Position numbers and translations under genes: made by a program. Below, one piece after another: positions 47,008 through 55,026 of a stretch of 64,000 bases of DNA. Source of the DNA: JAWHQP01 sp032586195 (GTDB lineage Bacteria; Pseudomonadota; Gammaproteobacteria; Enterobacterales; Pasteurellaceae); the NCBI GenBank assembly GCA_032586195.1, contig JAWHQP010000005.1:1-64000 (forward strand). Direction: 5' to 3'. How positions within the stretch are numbered: the stretch's first letter is position 1; every line of letters begins with the position of its first letter. The notes beneath the pieces are model-generated. The model ran no database searches. It saw only the letters and a program-made list of their open reading frames with translations, and was not told where the DNA came from.

Positions 47008-48090
47008 CTATAACATTCCCTTTGAGCTAGGCAATTCCGTTCCTTCGACCTTAATCGCCTGTCTTAACGTACGTCCGAAGGCTTTAAACAAACTTTCAAT
47101 TTTGTGGTGATCATTGTCGCCTTTGGTGGATAAATGCAGAGTTGCCATTAATGTATAAGCGAGCGATTGAAAAAAATGTTCGGTCATTTCGGTGCTGAAA
47201 TCTCCGACTTTTTCGCGGTTGAATTTTGCTTTGAATTTGAAATACGGGCGACCGGAGAGATCCAAGGCACATTCCGCTTTGCACTCGTCCATCGGCAAGG
47301 TAAAGCCGAAACGGGCAATACCGCGTTTGTCGCCGAGCGCTTGTTTTAAAGCGGTCCCTAAGGCAAGAGCGGTGTCTTCAACGGTATGATGTTCATCGAT
47401 ATGCAGATCGCCCTTGCAGAATACATCCATACGGAAACCGCCGTGAGTGGCGATTTGGTCGAGCATGTGGTCGAAAAATCCGACTCCCGTGTCGATATTA
47501 TTTACACCCGTTTCGTCCAAAAATACGGAGACTTTGATGTCGGTTTCCTTGGTTTTACGTTCTACCGTTGCGGTGCGAGGTTTAGCTTTTTGACTACGTT
47601 TTTTAGGCGTTAATTTTTCAGCAATCAATGCCCAATTCAGATTCTCCGGATGATATTGCAAACCGGTAATACCGAGGTTTTCCGCCAATTTAAGGTCGGT
47701 TTCACGATCACCGATGACATAACTGTGATCCGGATCGAATAATTTTTTCTCAATATATTTTTTCAACAATTTGGTTTTCGGCTTACGGCAGGCGCAATTC
47801 TCTTCAGGCTTGTGCGGACAAATCAGCACATCGGCAAATTTGATTCCTTGTGAACAGAAAATTTCCATCATGGCATTGTGTGGCTTATCAAAATCTTCCT
47901 GCGGAAACGAATCCGTGCCTAAACCGTCCTGATTGCTTACCATAACTAAAACATAATACTTTTGCAGCGCCAATAAGGCTGGGATCACATTCGGTTCAAG
48001 TTTTAGTTTTTCCAATGAATCAATTTGAAAATCGGTTTTCGGTTCGTCAATCAAGGTACCGTCACGGTCTATAAATAGGGTGGGTTGCAT
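47008..48090 (-). CDS. hisB: Bifunctional histidinol-phosphatase / imidazoleglycerol-phosphate dehydratase HisB
   Basis: 360 residues. The HAD phosphatase domain (1-165) has LFIDRDGTLIDEP (nucleophile Asp8-10 DxDxT) and the zinc-binding CPHKPEENCACRKPK. The dehydratase domain (170-360) has GVGFFDHMLDQIATHGGF and DEHHTVEDTALALG with the metal-binding His clusters, and FFQSLAYTLMATLHL. The fused form is typical of gammaproteobacteria. A USS core lies just after the gene near 46990. Confidence 0.97.
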   Translation of the reverse strand: MQPTLFIDRDGTLIDEPKTDFQIDSLEKLKLEPNVIPALLALQKYYVLVMVSNQDGLGTDSFPQEDFDKPHNAMMEIFCSQGIKFADVLICPHKPEENCACRKPKTKLLKKYIEKKLFDPDHSYVIGDRETDLKLAENLGITGLQYHPENLNWALIAEKLTPKKRSQKAKPRTATVERKTKETDIKVSVFLDETGVNNIDTGVGFFDHMLDQIATHGGFRMDVFCKGDLHIDEHHTVEDTALALGTALKQALGDKRGIARFGFTLPMDECKAECALDLSGRPYFKFKAKFNREKVGDFSTEMTEHFFQSLAYTLMATLHLSTKGDNDHHKIESLFKAFGRTLRQAIKVEGTELPSSKGML

Positions 48091-48181
48091 TTAAAATCTC
48101 CTGTTGGACCTGGCACAGGCCGTGTGCTAGGCTATTAAACTCAGTCGCTCCGTTGCATAGCCGCATACGGATCATACGTGA

Positions 48182-49237
48182 TTAATCAATTTCTGATATG
48201 GCTTTCACCACTCTCTGGTTTTCTCCCTCCGTCCCAATTGTAATCCTTACACAATCCGCCAGTCCCAACGTTTTATGCTGATCTCTTAGCACAATCCCCT
48301 GATCCCACAGAGCGTTAAACACTTTCTGACCATCGGTAAACTTCACCAGAATATAGTTAGCTTCGCTGTCAAAAATTTTGACCACATTCGGCAATTTTTG
48401 CAGATCTTCGATCAGTTTTTGCCGATGTTTCAGCACGTTCGCCACACGTTTGCGCACTTGCCAAACGCCTTGCTCGCTCAAGGCCTGTTCGGCGATGTCA
48501 GATACCGGCACCGGCACCGGATACGGAGCGATCACTTTTTGCAGAATGCCGATCAGCTCAGCATTGGCAATGGTAAAACCACAGCGTAATCCGGCCAGCG
48601 CGAACGCTTTGGAAAGAGTACGGATAATGGCAAGGTGCGGATAATTCGCAAGTTCCGTGATCAGACTCACTTGCGGGCAGAAGTCAATATAGGCTTCATC
48701 GACGACCACAATCGCACGGTTTGCGGTCATTTGCAAAAGTTTGAGCAAATCCGCTCGGTTGAGCAGGTTGCCTGTCGGGTTATTCGGCGAACAGACAAAC
48801 ACTACTTTTACGCCATCCAAACCGGCTTCGATCCGGGCGAGATCCAGTTGAAAATCAGCGGTCAACGGCACGGTTTGAGTCGCAATGCCGCAGGTTTCGG
48901 CACTAACCGCATACATTCCATAGGTCGGCGGGCAGTAAAGCACTTTGTCATCTCTCTCACAAAAGGCACGGATGAGCAGCTCGATACCTTCATCACCGCC
49001 ACGGGTAACCAGCACATTTTCCGCTGATACACCCGCATAACGAGCATAGCCTTCCACCACACCGGCGGGCTGCGGGTCAGGATATCGGTTAAAAGTGCGG
49101 TGCTGTAAATCGAAGTTTGGAGAGGTGGGAAATTCATTGGCATTCAGCCACACGTCTCCATTGCCACCCAAACGGCGGGCCGATTGATAAGGCGTAAGTT
49201 GCTGAACATTTTTTCTTGAGAGTGTTGTGATTGACAT
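48182..49237 (-). CDS. hisC: Histidinol-phosphate aminotransferase HisC
   Basis: 351 residues, fold-type I PLP enzyme. NANEFPTSP near the N-terminus, VTRGGDEGIELLIRAFCE, SPNNPTGNLL, VVDEAYIDF and the Schiff-base Lys in IIRTLSKAFALAGLRCGF (about residue 211). It converts imidazoleacetol phosphate to histidinol phosphate. Contains a USS (AAAAGTGCGGTGCTG) near 49093. It lies 104 bp after hisD and 91 bp before hisB, wider gaps than usual for this operon. Confidence 0.96.
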   Translation of the reverse strand: MSITTLSRKNVQQLTPYQSARRLGGNGDVWLNANEFPTSPNFDLQHRTFNRYPDPQPAGVVEGYARYAGVSAENVLVTRGGDEGIELLIRAFCERDDKVLYCPPTYGMYAVSAETCGIATQTVPLTADFQLDLARIEAGLDGVKVVFVCSPNNPTGNLLNRADLLKLLQMTANRAIVVVDEAYIDFCPQVSLITELANYPHLAIIRTLSKAFALAGLRCGFTIANAELIGILQKVIAPYPVPVPVSDIAEQALSEQGVWQVRKRVANVLKHRQKLIEDLQKLPNVVKIFDSEANYILVKFTDGQKVFNALWDQGIVLRDQHKTLGLADCVRITIGTEGENQRVVKAISEID

Positions 49238-49341
49238 ATTCTATCTTCCTTATTTTTGCTTTTTGCAAAGAATCGCGATTTTATCCCGTTTATTAGAGTT
49301 CCGACATCAAGTTATACTCACATATCCACTGCATACTGACT

Positions 49342-50658
49342 TTACGATACGCTTTCATTTTTCATTTGATTTCTTTCTAACTTCCCCAGTCTTAAGCTCA
49401 CTGCCTGTTTATGTGCATCCAGCCGTTCGGCGTGAGCCATAATTTCTACCGTAGCGGCGAGATTTTTAAAGCCCTGCGGGCTGAGCTCCTGCACCGTCAT
49501 GCGTTTAGTGAAATCGGCCAAACCCAGGCTTGAACTGGTGCGGCTATAACCGTAGGTCGGCAATACATGGTTGGTGCCACTGGCATAATCCCCCATGGAT
49601 TCCGGCGAATAGGCGCCCAGAAAAATAGAGCCGGCATTGTCCAGCTGCGGCAATAATTCACGGGCGTTCCGTACCTGTACAATCAGATGTTCCGGAGCGT
49701 ATGCATTGCTGATTTCAACACATTGCCGAATATCCTGTGCGATAAACGTACGGCTGTGGGAAAGGGCTTTTCTCGCCGTTTCCGCCCGTGGTAACAGGGT
49801 AAGCTGACGTTCAATCGCCGCCTCGGTCGCAGTGGCAAGCGATTCGCTTGGAGTTACTAAAATCACTTGACTGTCCGCGCCATGTTCCGCCTGAGAAAGC
49901 AGATCGCTTGCGACGAATTCAGGATCGGCATATTCATCGGCAATCACCAGCACTTCGGAAGGACCTGCCTGCATATCGATAGCGGCACCATTGACCGATT
50001 GGCTGACCTGACGTTTTGCTTCGGTCACAAAAGCATTGCCCGGCCCGAAAATTTTATCCACTTTTGTCACTGTTTCCGTACCGAACGCCATTGCCACAAC
50101 GGCTTGGGCCCCACCCACCGCATAAATGGTTTCCACACCACAGAGATTGGCGGCATAAAGAATGGCATCGGCAATCGGCGGCGGTGAACATAAGACGATT
50201 TTCTTACAGCCGGCAATTTTGGCGGGAATAGCAAGCATCAGCACGGTGGAAAACAACGGTGCGGAGCCGCCGGGAATATATAATCCCACACGGTTAATCG
50301 GACGGGTGACCACCTGACAGCGGACCCCGGGTTGGGTTTCCAAATCCACCGGCTGTGGAATCTGAGCTTGATGGAAGACGGTAATATTGGCTTTGGCGTT
50401 CTGAATCGCCTGCTTTAATTCCTCAGGCAAACGAGCCGTCGCCGCGGCAATCTGTTCTGCTGAAACCACAAGGTTATCTAATTTTATCTTATCGAATTGC
50501 TCACTCAGCGCCAATAACGCCTTATCACCATTTGCCAACACATCTTCACGGATGCCATCCACAATCTGTCTAATATTACTACCCGCGGTAATCGCAGGAC
50601 GAGTAAGCGCCTGTTGTTTTTGTTGTTCGGTTAACTTATTCCAAATAAGGGTTTGCAT
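49342..50658 (-). CDS. hisD: Histidinol dehydrogenase HisD
   Basis: 438 residues. Family blocks include VGLYIPGGSAPLFSTVLMLA, GPGNAFVTEAKRQV, GPSEVLVIADEYADPEFVA-type sequence, the HGADSQVILV loop with zinc-binding His, and APEHLIVQV with the catalytic Glu-His pair. NAD-dependent two-step oxidation of histidinol to histidine. In other species it follows hisG directly; here an Ogt-type gene separates them. It starts 100 bp downstream of that gene. Confidence 0.97.
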   Translation of the reverse strand: MQTLIWNKLTEQQKQQALTRPAITAGSNIRQIVDGIREDVLANGDKALLALSEQFDKIKLDNLVVSAEQIAAATARLPEELKQAIQNAKANITVFHQAQIPQPVDLETQPGVRCQVVTRPINRVGLYIPGGSAPLFSTVLMLAIPAKIAGCKKIVLCSPPPIADAILYAANLCGVETIYAVGGAQAVVAMAFGTETVTKVDKIFGPGNAFVTEAKRQVSQSVNGAAIDMQAGPSEVLVIADEYADPEFVASDLLSQAEHGADSQVILVTPSESLATATEAAIERQLTLLPRAETARKALSHSRTFIAQDIRQCVEISNAYAPEHLIVQVRNARELLPQLDNAGSIFLGAYSPESMGDYASGTNHVLPTYGYSRTSSSLGLADFTKRMTVQELSPQGFKNLAATVEIMAHAERLDAHKQAVSLRLGKLERNQMKNESVS

Positions 50659-50758
50659 ATTTTTTCCTTTATATTGATATATTAAAATCTTGCTATTGCT
50701 ATTTTACACTTGCAACCGTTGCTTTATCGTTTACTATCATGATTGCTTAACAAGAAGA

Positions 50759-51511
50759 TTAGTTCTTACTTTCCAGATCTAATAAAAACCGTTTACGCTC
50801 TATACCACCGCCATAACCGCCTAATTGACCATTTTTTTGCAATACGCGGTGGCAAGGCACAAGGATTGAAATTTTATTCTTACCGTTGGCAGCCGCCACC
50901 GCCCGCGTGGCTGTCGGACAATTCAGTTTCTCCGCCTGTTCTGAATAACAGGCCGTCGTTCCATAAGGAATTTCTAATAAAGCATGCCAAACCTGTTGTT
51001 GGAATGCCGTACCAATCATATCCAACGGATAATTAAACGTTGTTTGTGTCTGATTAAAATAATTCGTTAACTGCACGGCTAACTCATGATGATAATCCTG
51101 TTCAAAACAAAAGCATGCCTTGCGCAATTTGATTATCTCCATTAATTCTGTTTCCAGCATTCTTCTGTCCAGAAATTCAAGTAAACATAACCCTTGTTCG
51201 GAAGAAACGGCAAGCATTGTTCCCAGAGGAGTGCCTAAATAAGAAAAATAAAACTTATCTTCACCCTGAGTATTATTTAGTAAAAAATACACTCTTTTTA
51301 TCTGAATATATGCTCCTAACGAAATACCATATTTACTCTGAAATAACTTTTTATATTCCATTAATTCCTGTTCAGAAGTAATCGGATGACGCCAATAAGA
51401 TTTCGGCGGATTATTTTGCTTATCCAACCAAACAAAATAGTCTGAATCGGTATTATTTAATTTAGTTATTCGGTTATCCATTGTAACCGGATGAAACAAA
51501 CCGTTTAACAT
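50759..51511 (-). CDS. Methylated-DNA-protein cysteine methyltransferase, truncated-Ada type
   Basis: 250 residues from the ATG at 51511, chosen because AAGGAG sits 6 bp upstream; a second ATG at 51532 lacks one. The C-terminal half is an Ogt/Ada-C domain: GTAFQQQVWHALLEIPYGTT, CYSEQAEKL, and the acceptor Cys in VPCHRVLQKNGQLGGYGGG (about residue 221). The N-terminal 80 residues contain EYKKLFQSKYGISLGAYIQI, like the second helix-turn-helix of AraC regulators, so it looks like an Ada protein that has lost its zinc domain and part of the regulator. It repairs O6-alkylguanine by suicide transfer. Sits between hisG and hisD. Confidence 0.87.
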   Translation of the reverse strand: MLNGLFHPVTMDNRITKLNNTDSDYFVWLDKQNNPPKSYWRHPITSEQELMEYKKLFQSKYGISLGAYIQIKRVYFLLNNTQGEDKFYFSYLGTPLGTMLAVSSEQGLCLLEFLDRRMLETELMEIIKLRKACFCFEQDYHHELAVQLTNYFNQTQTTFNYPLDMIGTAFQQQVWHALLEIPYGTTACYSEQAEKLNCPTATRAVAAANGKNKISILVPCHRVLQKNGQLGGYGGGIERKRFLLDLESKN

Positions 51512-51547
51512 AGCGTACTCCTTAGTGAGCATATAAACCTGGGTTAA

Positions 51548-52447
51548 TTATGCCAACATTTTTTCAATTGGTAACACAAGCACGGAACTTGCCCCTTTTT
51601 CTTTCAATTTTTCCATTGTTTCCCAGAACAAGGTTTCCTGACTTACTACATGCATTGCCACTTTACTGTCGTCATGTGCAAGCGGCAAAATAGTCGGATT
51701 CTCCACGCCCGGCAATAGTGCGGTGATTTCTTCCAGCTTATCTTTTGGAGCGTGCAGCATAATGTATTTAGATTCACGCGCCTGTGAAACGCCTTGAATA
51801 CGGGTAAGCAATTTATCAACCAAAGCTTGTTTTTCATCACTTAGCGGGACGGCGCGCTGAATCAGGCAGGCTTTTGAGGTATAAATCACTTCCACTTCGC
51901 GTAAACCGTTCGCTTCCAAGGTTGCCCCGGAAGAAACCAGATCGCAGATAGCGTCCGCCAAACCGGCACGCGGAGCCACTTCAACCGAGCCGTTGAGCAA
52001 ACAGTTCTTGAATTTCACGTTATTTTCTTTCATGTAGCGTTTCAGCAGCTGTGGATAAGAGGTAGCGATACGGGAATTCTGCAAATCCTGCACATTGTTA
52101 TAGGGCACATCACGCGGCACGGCAAGGGAAAGACGGCAGCCGCCGAAGTCTAGGCGGCGCAGCATTTTATAAATGACCCGTTCCCCCTCCGCAACCCGTG
52201 CCAATTCCTCTTCCTCCAGCACATTTTCGCCGATAATGCCGAGATCCACTACGCCGTCAAATACCAAGCCTGGAATATCGTCATCACGCACCCGCAAAAT
52301 ATCAATAGGTAAATTTTCAGCGTAAGCGATTAAACGCTGTTCTTGTAAATTAATTTTTACACCGCATTGTTTGAGTAGCTCTTGTGATTCTTTACTCAAA
52401 CGGCCAGATTTCTGCATGGCAATTCTTAAGCGACTATTATTTGACAT
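51548..52447 (-). CDS. hisG: ATP phosphoribosyltransferase HisG (long form)
   Basis: 299 residues from the ATG at 52447, chosen because it matches the family start (MSNNSRLRIAMQKSGRL) and has AAGGA about 8 bp upstream; an ATG at 52465 would add six residues. DDIPGLVFDGVVDLGIIGEN, LNGSVEVAPRAGLADAICDL and GATLEANGLREVEVIY are the substrate-binding blocks, and the C-terminal regulatory domain ends SSVLVLPIEKML. First step of histidine synthesis, feedback-inhibited by histidine. It is preceded by a His-rich leader and attenuator. Confidence 0.97.
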   Translation of the reverse strand: MSNNSRLRIAMQKSGRLSKESQELLKQCGVKINLQEQRLIAYAENLPIDILRVRDDDIPGLVFDGVVDLGIIGENVLEEEELARVAEGERVIYKMLRRLDFGGCRLSLAVPRDVPYNNVQDLQNSRIATSYPQLLKRYMKENNVKFKNCLLNGSVEVAPRAGLADAICDLVSSGATLEANGLREVEVIYTSKACLIQRAVPLSDEKQALVDKLLTRIQGVSQARESKYIMLHAPKDKLEEITALLPGVENPTILPLAHDDSKVAMHVVSQETLFWETMEKLKEKGASSVLVLPIEKMLA

Positions 52448-52497
52448 GACTATTTTCCTTCTCAATGAACTTTAAATTTTTCCTATATGACCGGATA

Positions 52498-52535
52498 TAA
52501 AAAAACCTCTCGGAAGTTGCCTTCCGAAAGGTTTA
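52498..52535 (-). terminator. his operon attenuator (intrinsic terminator)
   Basis: On the minus strand AACCTTTCGGAAG and CTTCCGAGAGGTT pair around GCAA with one mismatch, followed by seven or more T. It lies 51 bp before hisG and about 67 bp after the end of the leader peptide, as expected for attenuation. Confidence 0.9.
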
Positions 52536-52552
52536 TCGCTGTATTTTCGCCG

Positions 52553-52582
52553 CACGTTCCGGAAGTTTTCTATCTTCCGGAC
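52553..52582 (-). promoter_or_regulatory. his leader upstream hairpin (pause/antiterminator element)
   Basis: TCCGGAAG and CTTCCGGA pair around ATAGAAAA on the minus strand, directly after the leader peptide. The 3' arm can also pair with the CGGAAGG arm of the attenuator, giving mutually exclusive structures. Confidence 0.75.
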
Positions 52583-52601
52583 ACCACAAACACCCGAAAG
52601 A

Positions 52602-52649
52602 TCATTCAGGGTGATGATGGTGATGAGATAAGGTACGGTTTAAAATCAT
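52602..52649 (-). CDS. hisL: his operon leader peptide HisL
   Basis: A 15-residue frame, MILNRTLSHHHHHPE, with five consecutive His codons and a stop at 52602. AGGA lies about 9 bp before the ATG. Ribosome stalling at the His run when charged tRNA-His is scarce would favour the antiterminator and let transcription proceed into hisG. Too short for normal gene callers. Confidence 0.92.
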   Translation of the reverse strand: MILNRTLSHHHHHPE

Positions 52650-52727
52650 GTAACATATTCCTAAAATAATAAACTGAACTTAAGTTAACTCAATTTTTTA
52701 TCAGCGGCAAGTTATTTTTACAAAAAA

Positions 52728-53480
52728 TTATAATTTTTTTGCCTTGATAAAAAGCAGCACGGGACGATGCCGCAGATCGCTAAATTCCTGCTGCCACTGA
52801 GGCTGTTGCGCCAGCATGGGCTCTGCCATGCGTTCAATCATAAAACCGGCCTGAATCAGGTTATTCACAATAGTCGCTGTGGTGCGATGATAAGTTTTAA
52901 ATGGCTGTTTGAACCAGCTGCGATCCCGCTCTCCTTCCTCGCGGTAAAAATTCAAACGGTATGCCACTTGCCGCTTGCATTCGTCTTTCTCCCAACGATC
53001 ACCACCGCGATAAGCGGTTACAATCGGATGTTCCTGAGAAAAAATCAAATAGCCGTCGGGTTTCAGTTTCTGATGAATACGAGTCAACAGCTGCGGAAAA
53101 TGTTCCACATAATGAAAAGCAAAGGAACTGGTGATAACATCAAAATCCTTGTGCGGCAGCCGGTTTAAATCCTCCATCGCCAACTGATACAGGGCAAAGT
53201 GCGGTGCTGAATTTTTGAGTTTTTGCAGATTCAGTTCCGCCTGCTGCAACATGGCGGAGGAAAGATCAATCCCCGCCACAAAAGCCGCGCCACGCTGCAA
53301 ATACGACTGTAAATGTTCGCCTGTGCCGCAACCCATATCAAGCAGGCTGGCTCCTTGCAAATCGGGCAATAAGGACAGCATGGTGGGCTTTTCCACCACT
53401 TCATTCAAACTGATGGGATTGCTGCGCAGCTTTTGATACAGCTCAAAAAAGCCTTCAGTATCATATACCGAAGTTTTCAT
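52728..53480 (-). CDS. Class-I SAM-dependent methyltransferase of unknown substrate
   Basis: 250 residues starting MKTSVYDTEGFFELYQKLRS. A longer open frame exists upstream but it overlaps tyrP and has no methyltransferase features, so the start directly after the tyrP stop is chosen (TAATATG). Motif I is LLDMGCGTGEHLQ (about residues 47-59), then IDLSSAMLQ (motif II) and DVITSSFAFHYVEHFPQLL (motif IV/V). Methyltransf-11 type. The substrate is unknown. It probably forms an operon with tyrP. A full USS (CAAAGTGCGGTGCTGAA) lies inside the gene near 53195. Confidence 0.85.
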   Translation of the reverse strand: MKTSVYDTEGFFELYQKLRSNPISLNEVVEKPTMLSLLPDLQGASLLDMGCGTGEHLQSYLQRGAAFVAGIDLSSAMLQQAELNLQKLKNSAPHFALYQLAMEDLNRLPHKDFDVITSSFAFHYVEHFPQLLTRIHQKLKPDGYLIFSQEHPIVTAYRGGDRWEKDECKRQVAYRLNFYREEGERDRSWFKQPFKTYHRTTATIVNNLIQAGFMIERMAEPMLAQQPQWQQEFSDLRHRPVLLFIKAKKL

Positions 53481-53481
53481 A

Positions 53482-54732
53482 TTAGCCTTGATAAATCGGC
53501 AGCCAGCCGAATTGCATCGCCACTTGGGCGATGATGTTGATAACGCCGAACAACACAATGAAATATACCATAAAATTACCGCCATAAACCGTATAGCTGC
53601 GTTCAGGGAATTTGGTTCGGCTGGCTTTGGCCAGCAACGCCGGTACAATAGCGGCCCAGATGGTGGCAGCCAGCCCCGCATAGCCAATCGCGCTGACGAA
53701 ACCATAAGGGAATTGCAGGCTTAACACTAATGGCGGTAAAAAAGTGAGCAAGGCCGATTTGGTACGTCCGGCGGCACTATTGTCGAAACGGCATAAATCC
53801 GCGATGTAATCAAATAAGCCTAGAGTCACGCCGAGAAACGAGCTTACGATAGCAAAATAAGCAAAGAATTGCAGCGCGGTGCCGATATAATCGGTTTGAA
53901 TATATTTGCTTAAGGCGGCCAACAAGGTGACGACATCGCCGTCTTTAGCGATTACCGGAGCGAATTCACTGCGGGGTAAATTACCCTGTACCGCAAGCTG
54001 CCACAAGATATAGATGACTAACGCCAGACCGGAACCGGCAAATACCGCTTTCATCACCTTGTTGCCGTCGCGGTTGTAATGCGTCACCAATCCCGGCACA
54101 TTGCCGTGAAAACCGAAAGACACCAAACAAACGGGAAATGCCACCAATGCATAAGGCAGGTAACTTTGTTCCCCCTCGGCGATGGTGTTAAACAACACAT
54201 CCGCTTTTACCGAACCCATCAAGCCCGCGGTTGAAAGCAAGAAAGCAACGACCATACCCGCGATCAGAACGGCGGAAATACGCCCTACCACTTTGGTGGA
54301 GAACCATACGAAAACCGCCAGTACGAGGCAGAAAATAATCGAGCCCGAAACTCGTCCGATTTGCACCGCACTTTGTTCGCTGCTGAGCAGTTGATTAATA
54401 AAACCTTCGGTAATACCACCACCGGAAGTAATGTAGGCGTAGGTTAAAATATACAGCACGAAGGCGATGGACAAGCCGTTAAACAGATTCCAGCCCCCGC
54501 CGAGCAAATCTTTTACGATGGTATCAAAGCTGGAACCGTTCGGATAATGCAGATTCGCCTCAAGAATCATCAATCCCGAGGTCGTCATACAGAACCAAGT
54601 GTAAATCAAAATCAGGATGGAACCGACGAACCACACGCCGGACATTGAAGTGGGATTGGCCAGCATGCCAGCACCAATTACGGTGCCCGCGATAATCATT
54701 GCTCCGCCGAGTAAGGAAGATTGTTTTTTCAT
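53482..54732 (-). CDS. tyrP: Aromatic amino-acid (tyrosine-type) permease TyrP
   Basis: 416 residues, about 11 membrane helices of the hydroxy/aromatic amino-acid permease family. GAMIIAGTVIGAGMLANPTS opens the protein (substrate-binding broken helix), with VAFPVCLVSFGFHGNVPGLV in the middle. Proton-coupled uptake of tyrosine (or tryptophan; the two paralogues are hard to separate by eye). The methyltransferase gene follows within 2 bp. The 294 bp upstream to the M16 peptidase gene hold no gene; they carry divergent promoters. Confidence 0.9.
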   Translation of the reverse strand: MKKQSSLLGGAMIIAGTVIGAGMLANPTSMSGVWFVGSILILIYTWFCMTTSGLMILEANLHYPNGSSFDTIVKDLLGGGWNLFNGLSIAFVLYILTYAYITSGGGITEGFINQLLSSEQSAVQIGRVSGSIIFCLVLAVFVWFSTKVVGRISAVLIAGMVVAFLLSTAGLMGSVKADVLFNTIAEGEQSYLPYALVAFPVCLVSFGFHGNVPGLVTHYNRDGNKVMKAVFAGSGLALVIYILWQLAVQGNLPRSEFAPVIAKDGDVVTLLAALSKYIQTDYIGTALQFFAYFAIVSSFLGVTLGLFDYIADLCRFDNSAAGRTKSALLTFLPPLVLSLQFPYGFVSAIGYAGLAATIWAAIVPALLAKASRTKFPERSYTVYGGNFMVYFIVLFGVINIIAQVAMQFGWLPIYQG

Positions 54733-55026
54733 TGTTATAACCCTTAAATTATTTTTGAACTATTATAATAGTACAAATAAGAAAAACAATAGGAAGTAAC
54801 AACGAATGCATATCAGGTATTATTTGTTTTTTCAGAAAGTAAATCGGAAAGGCGATGAATAACTGTATTGCCTATTACAATCAAACAAGAATCCAGTTAA
54901 AATTAAACGCCCGTCCCTAATACGATATCAAGTTAATACCTTAAATTAACTAATTGAAATTTTTAGGATCAGATCAATTTTTCACCTTGTTTGTAAGGGA
55001 TAATTAGAGAAAGGAGATATAATGAT

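Noticed and set aside
52487..52669. 60-codon plus-strand frame over the his leader
   Set aside because: It is antisense to the hisL/attenuator structure; its composition is explained by the hairpins and the His codon run.
53481..53705. N-terminal extension of the methyltransferase reading frame
   Set aside because: It lies in another frame within tyrP, is Trp/Cys-rich and unlike methyltransferases; the ATG next to the tyrP stop is the natural start.
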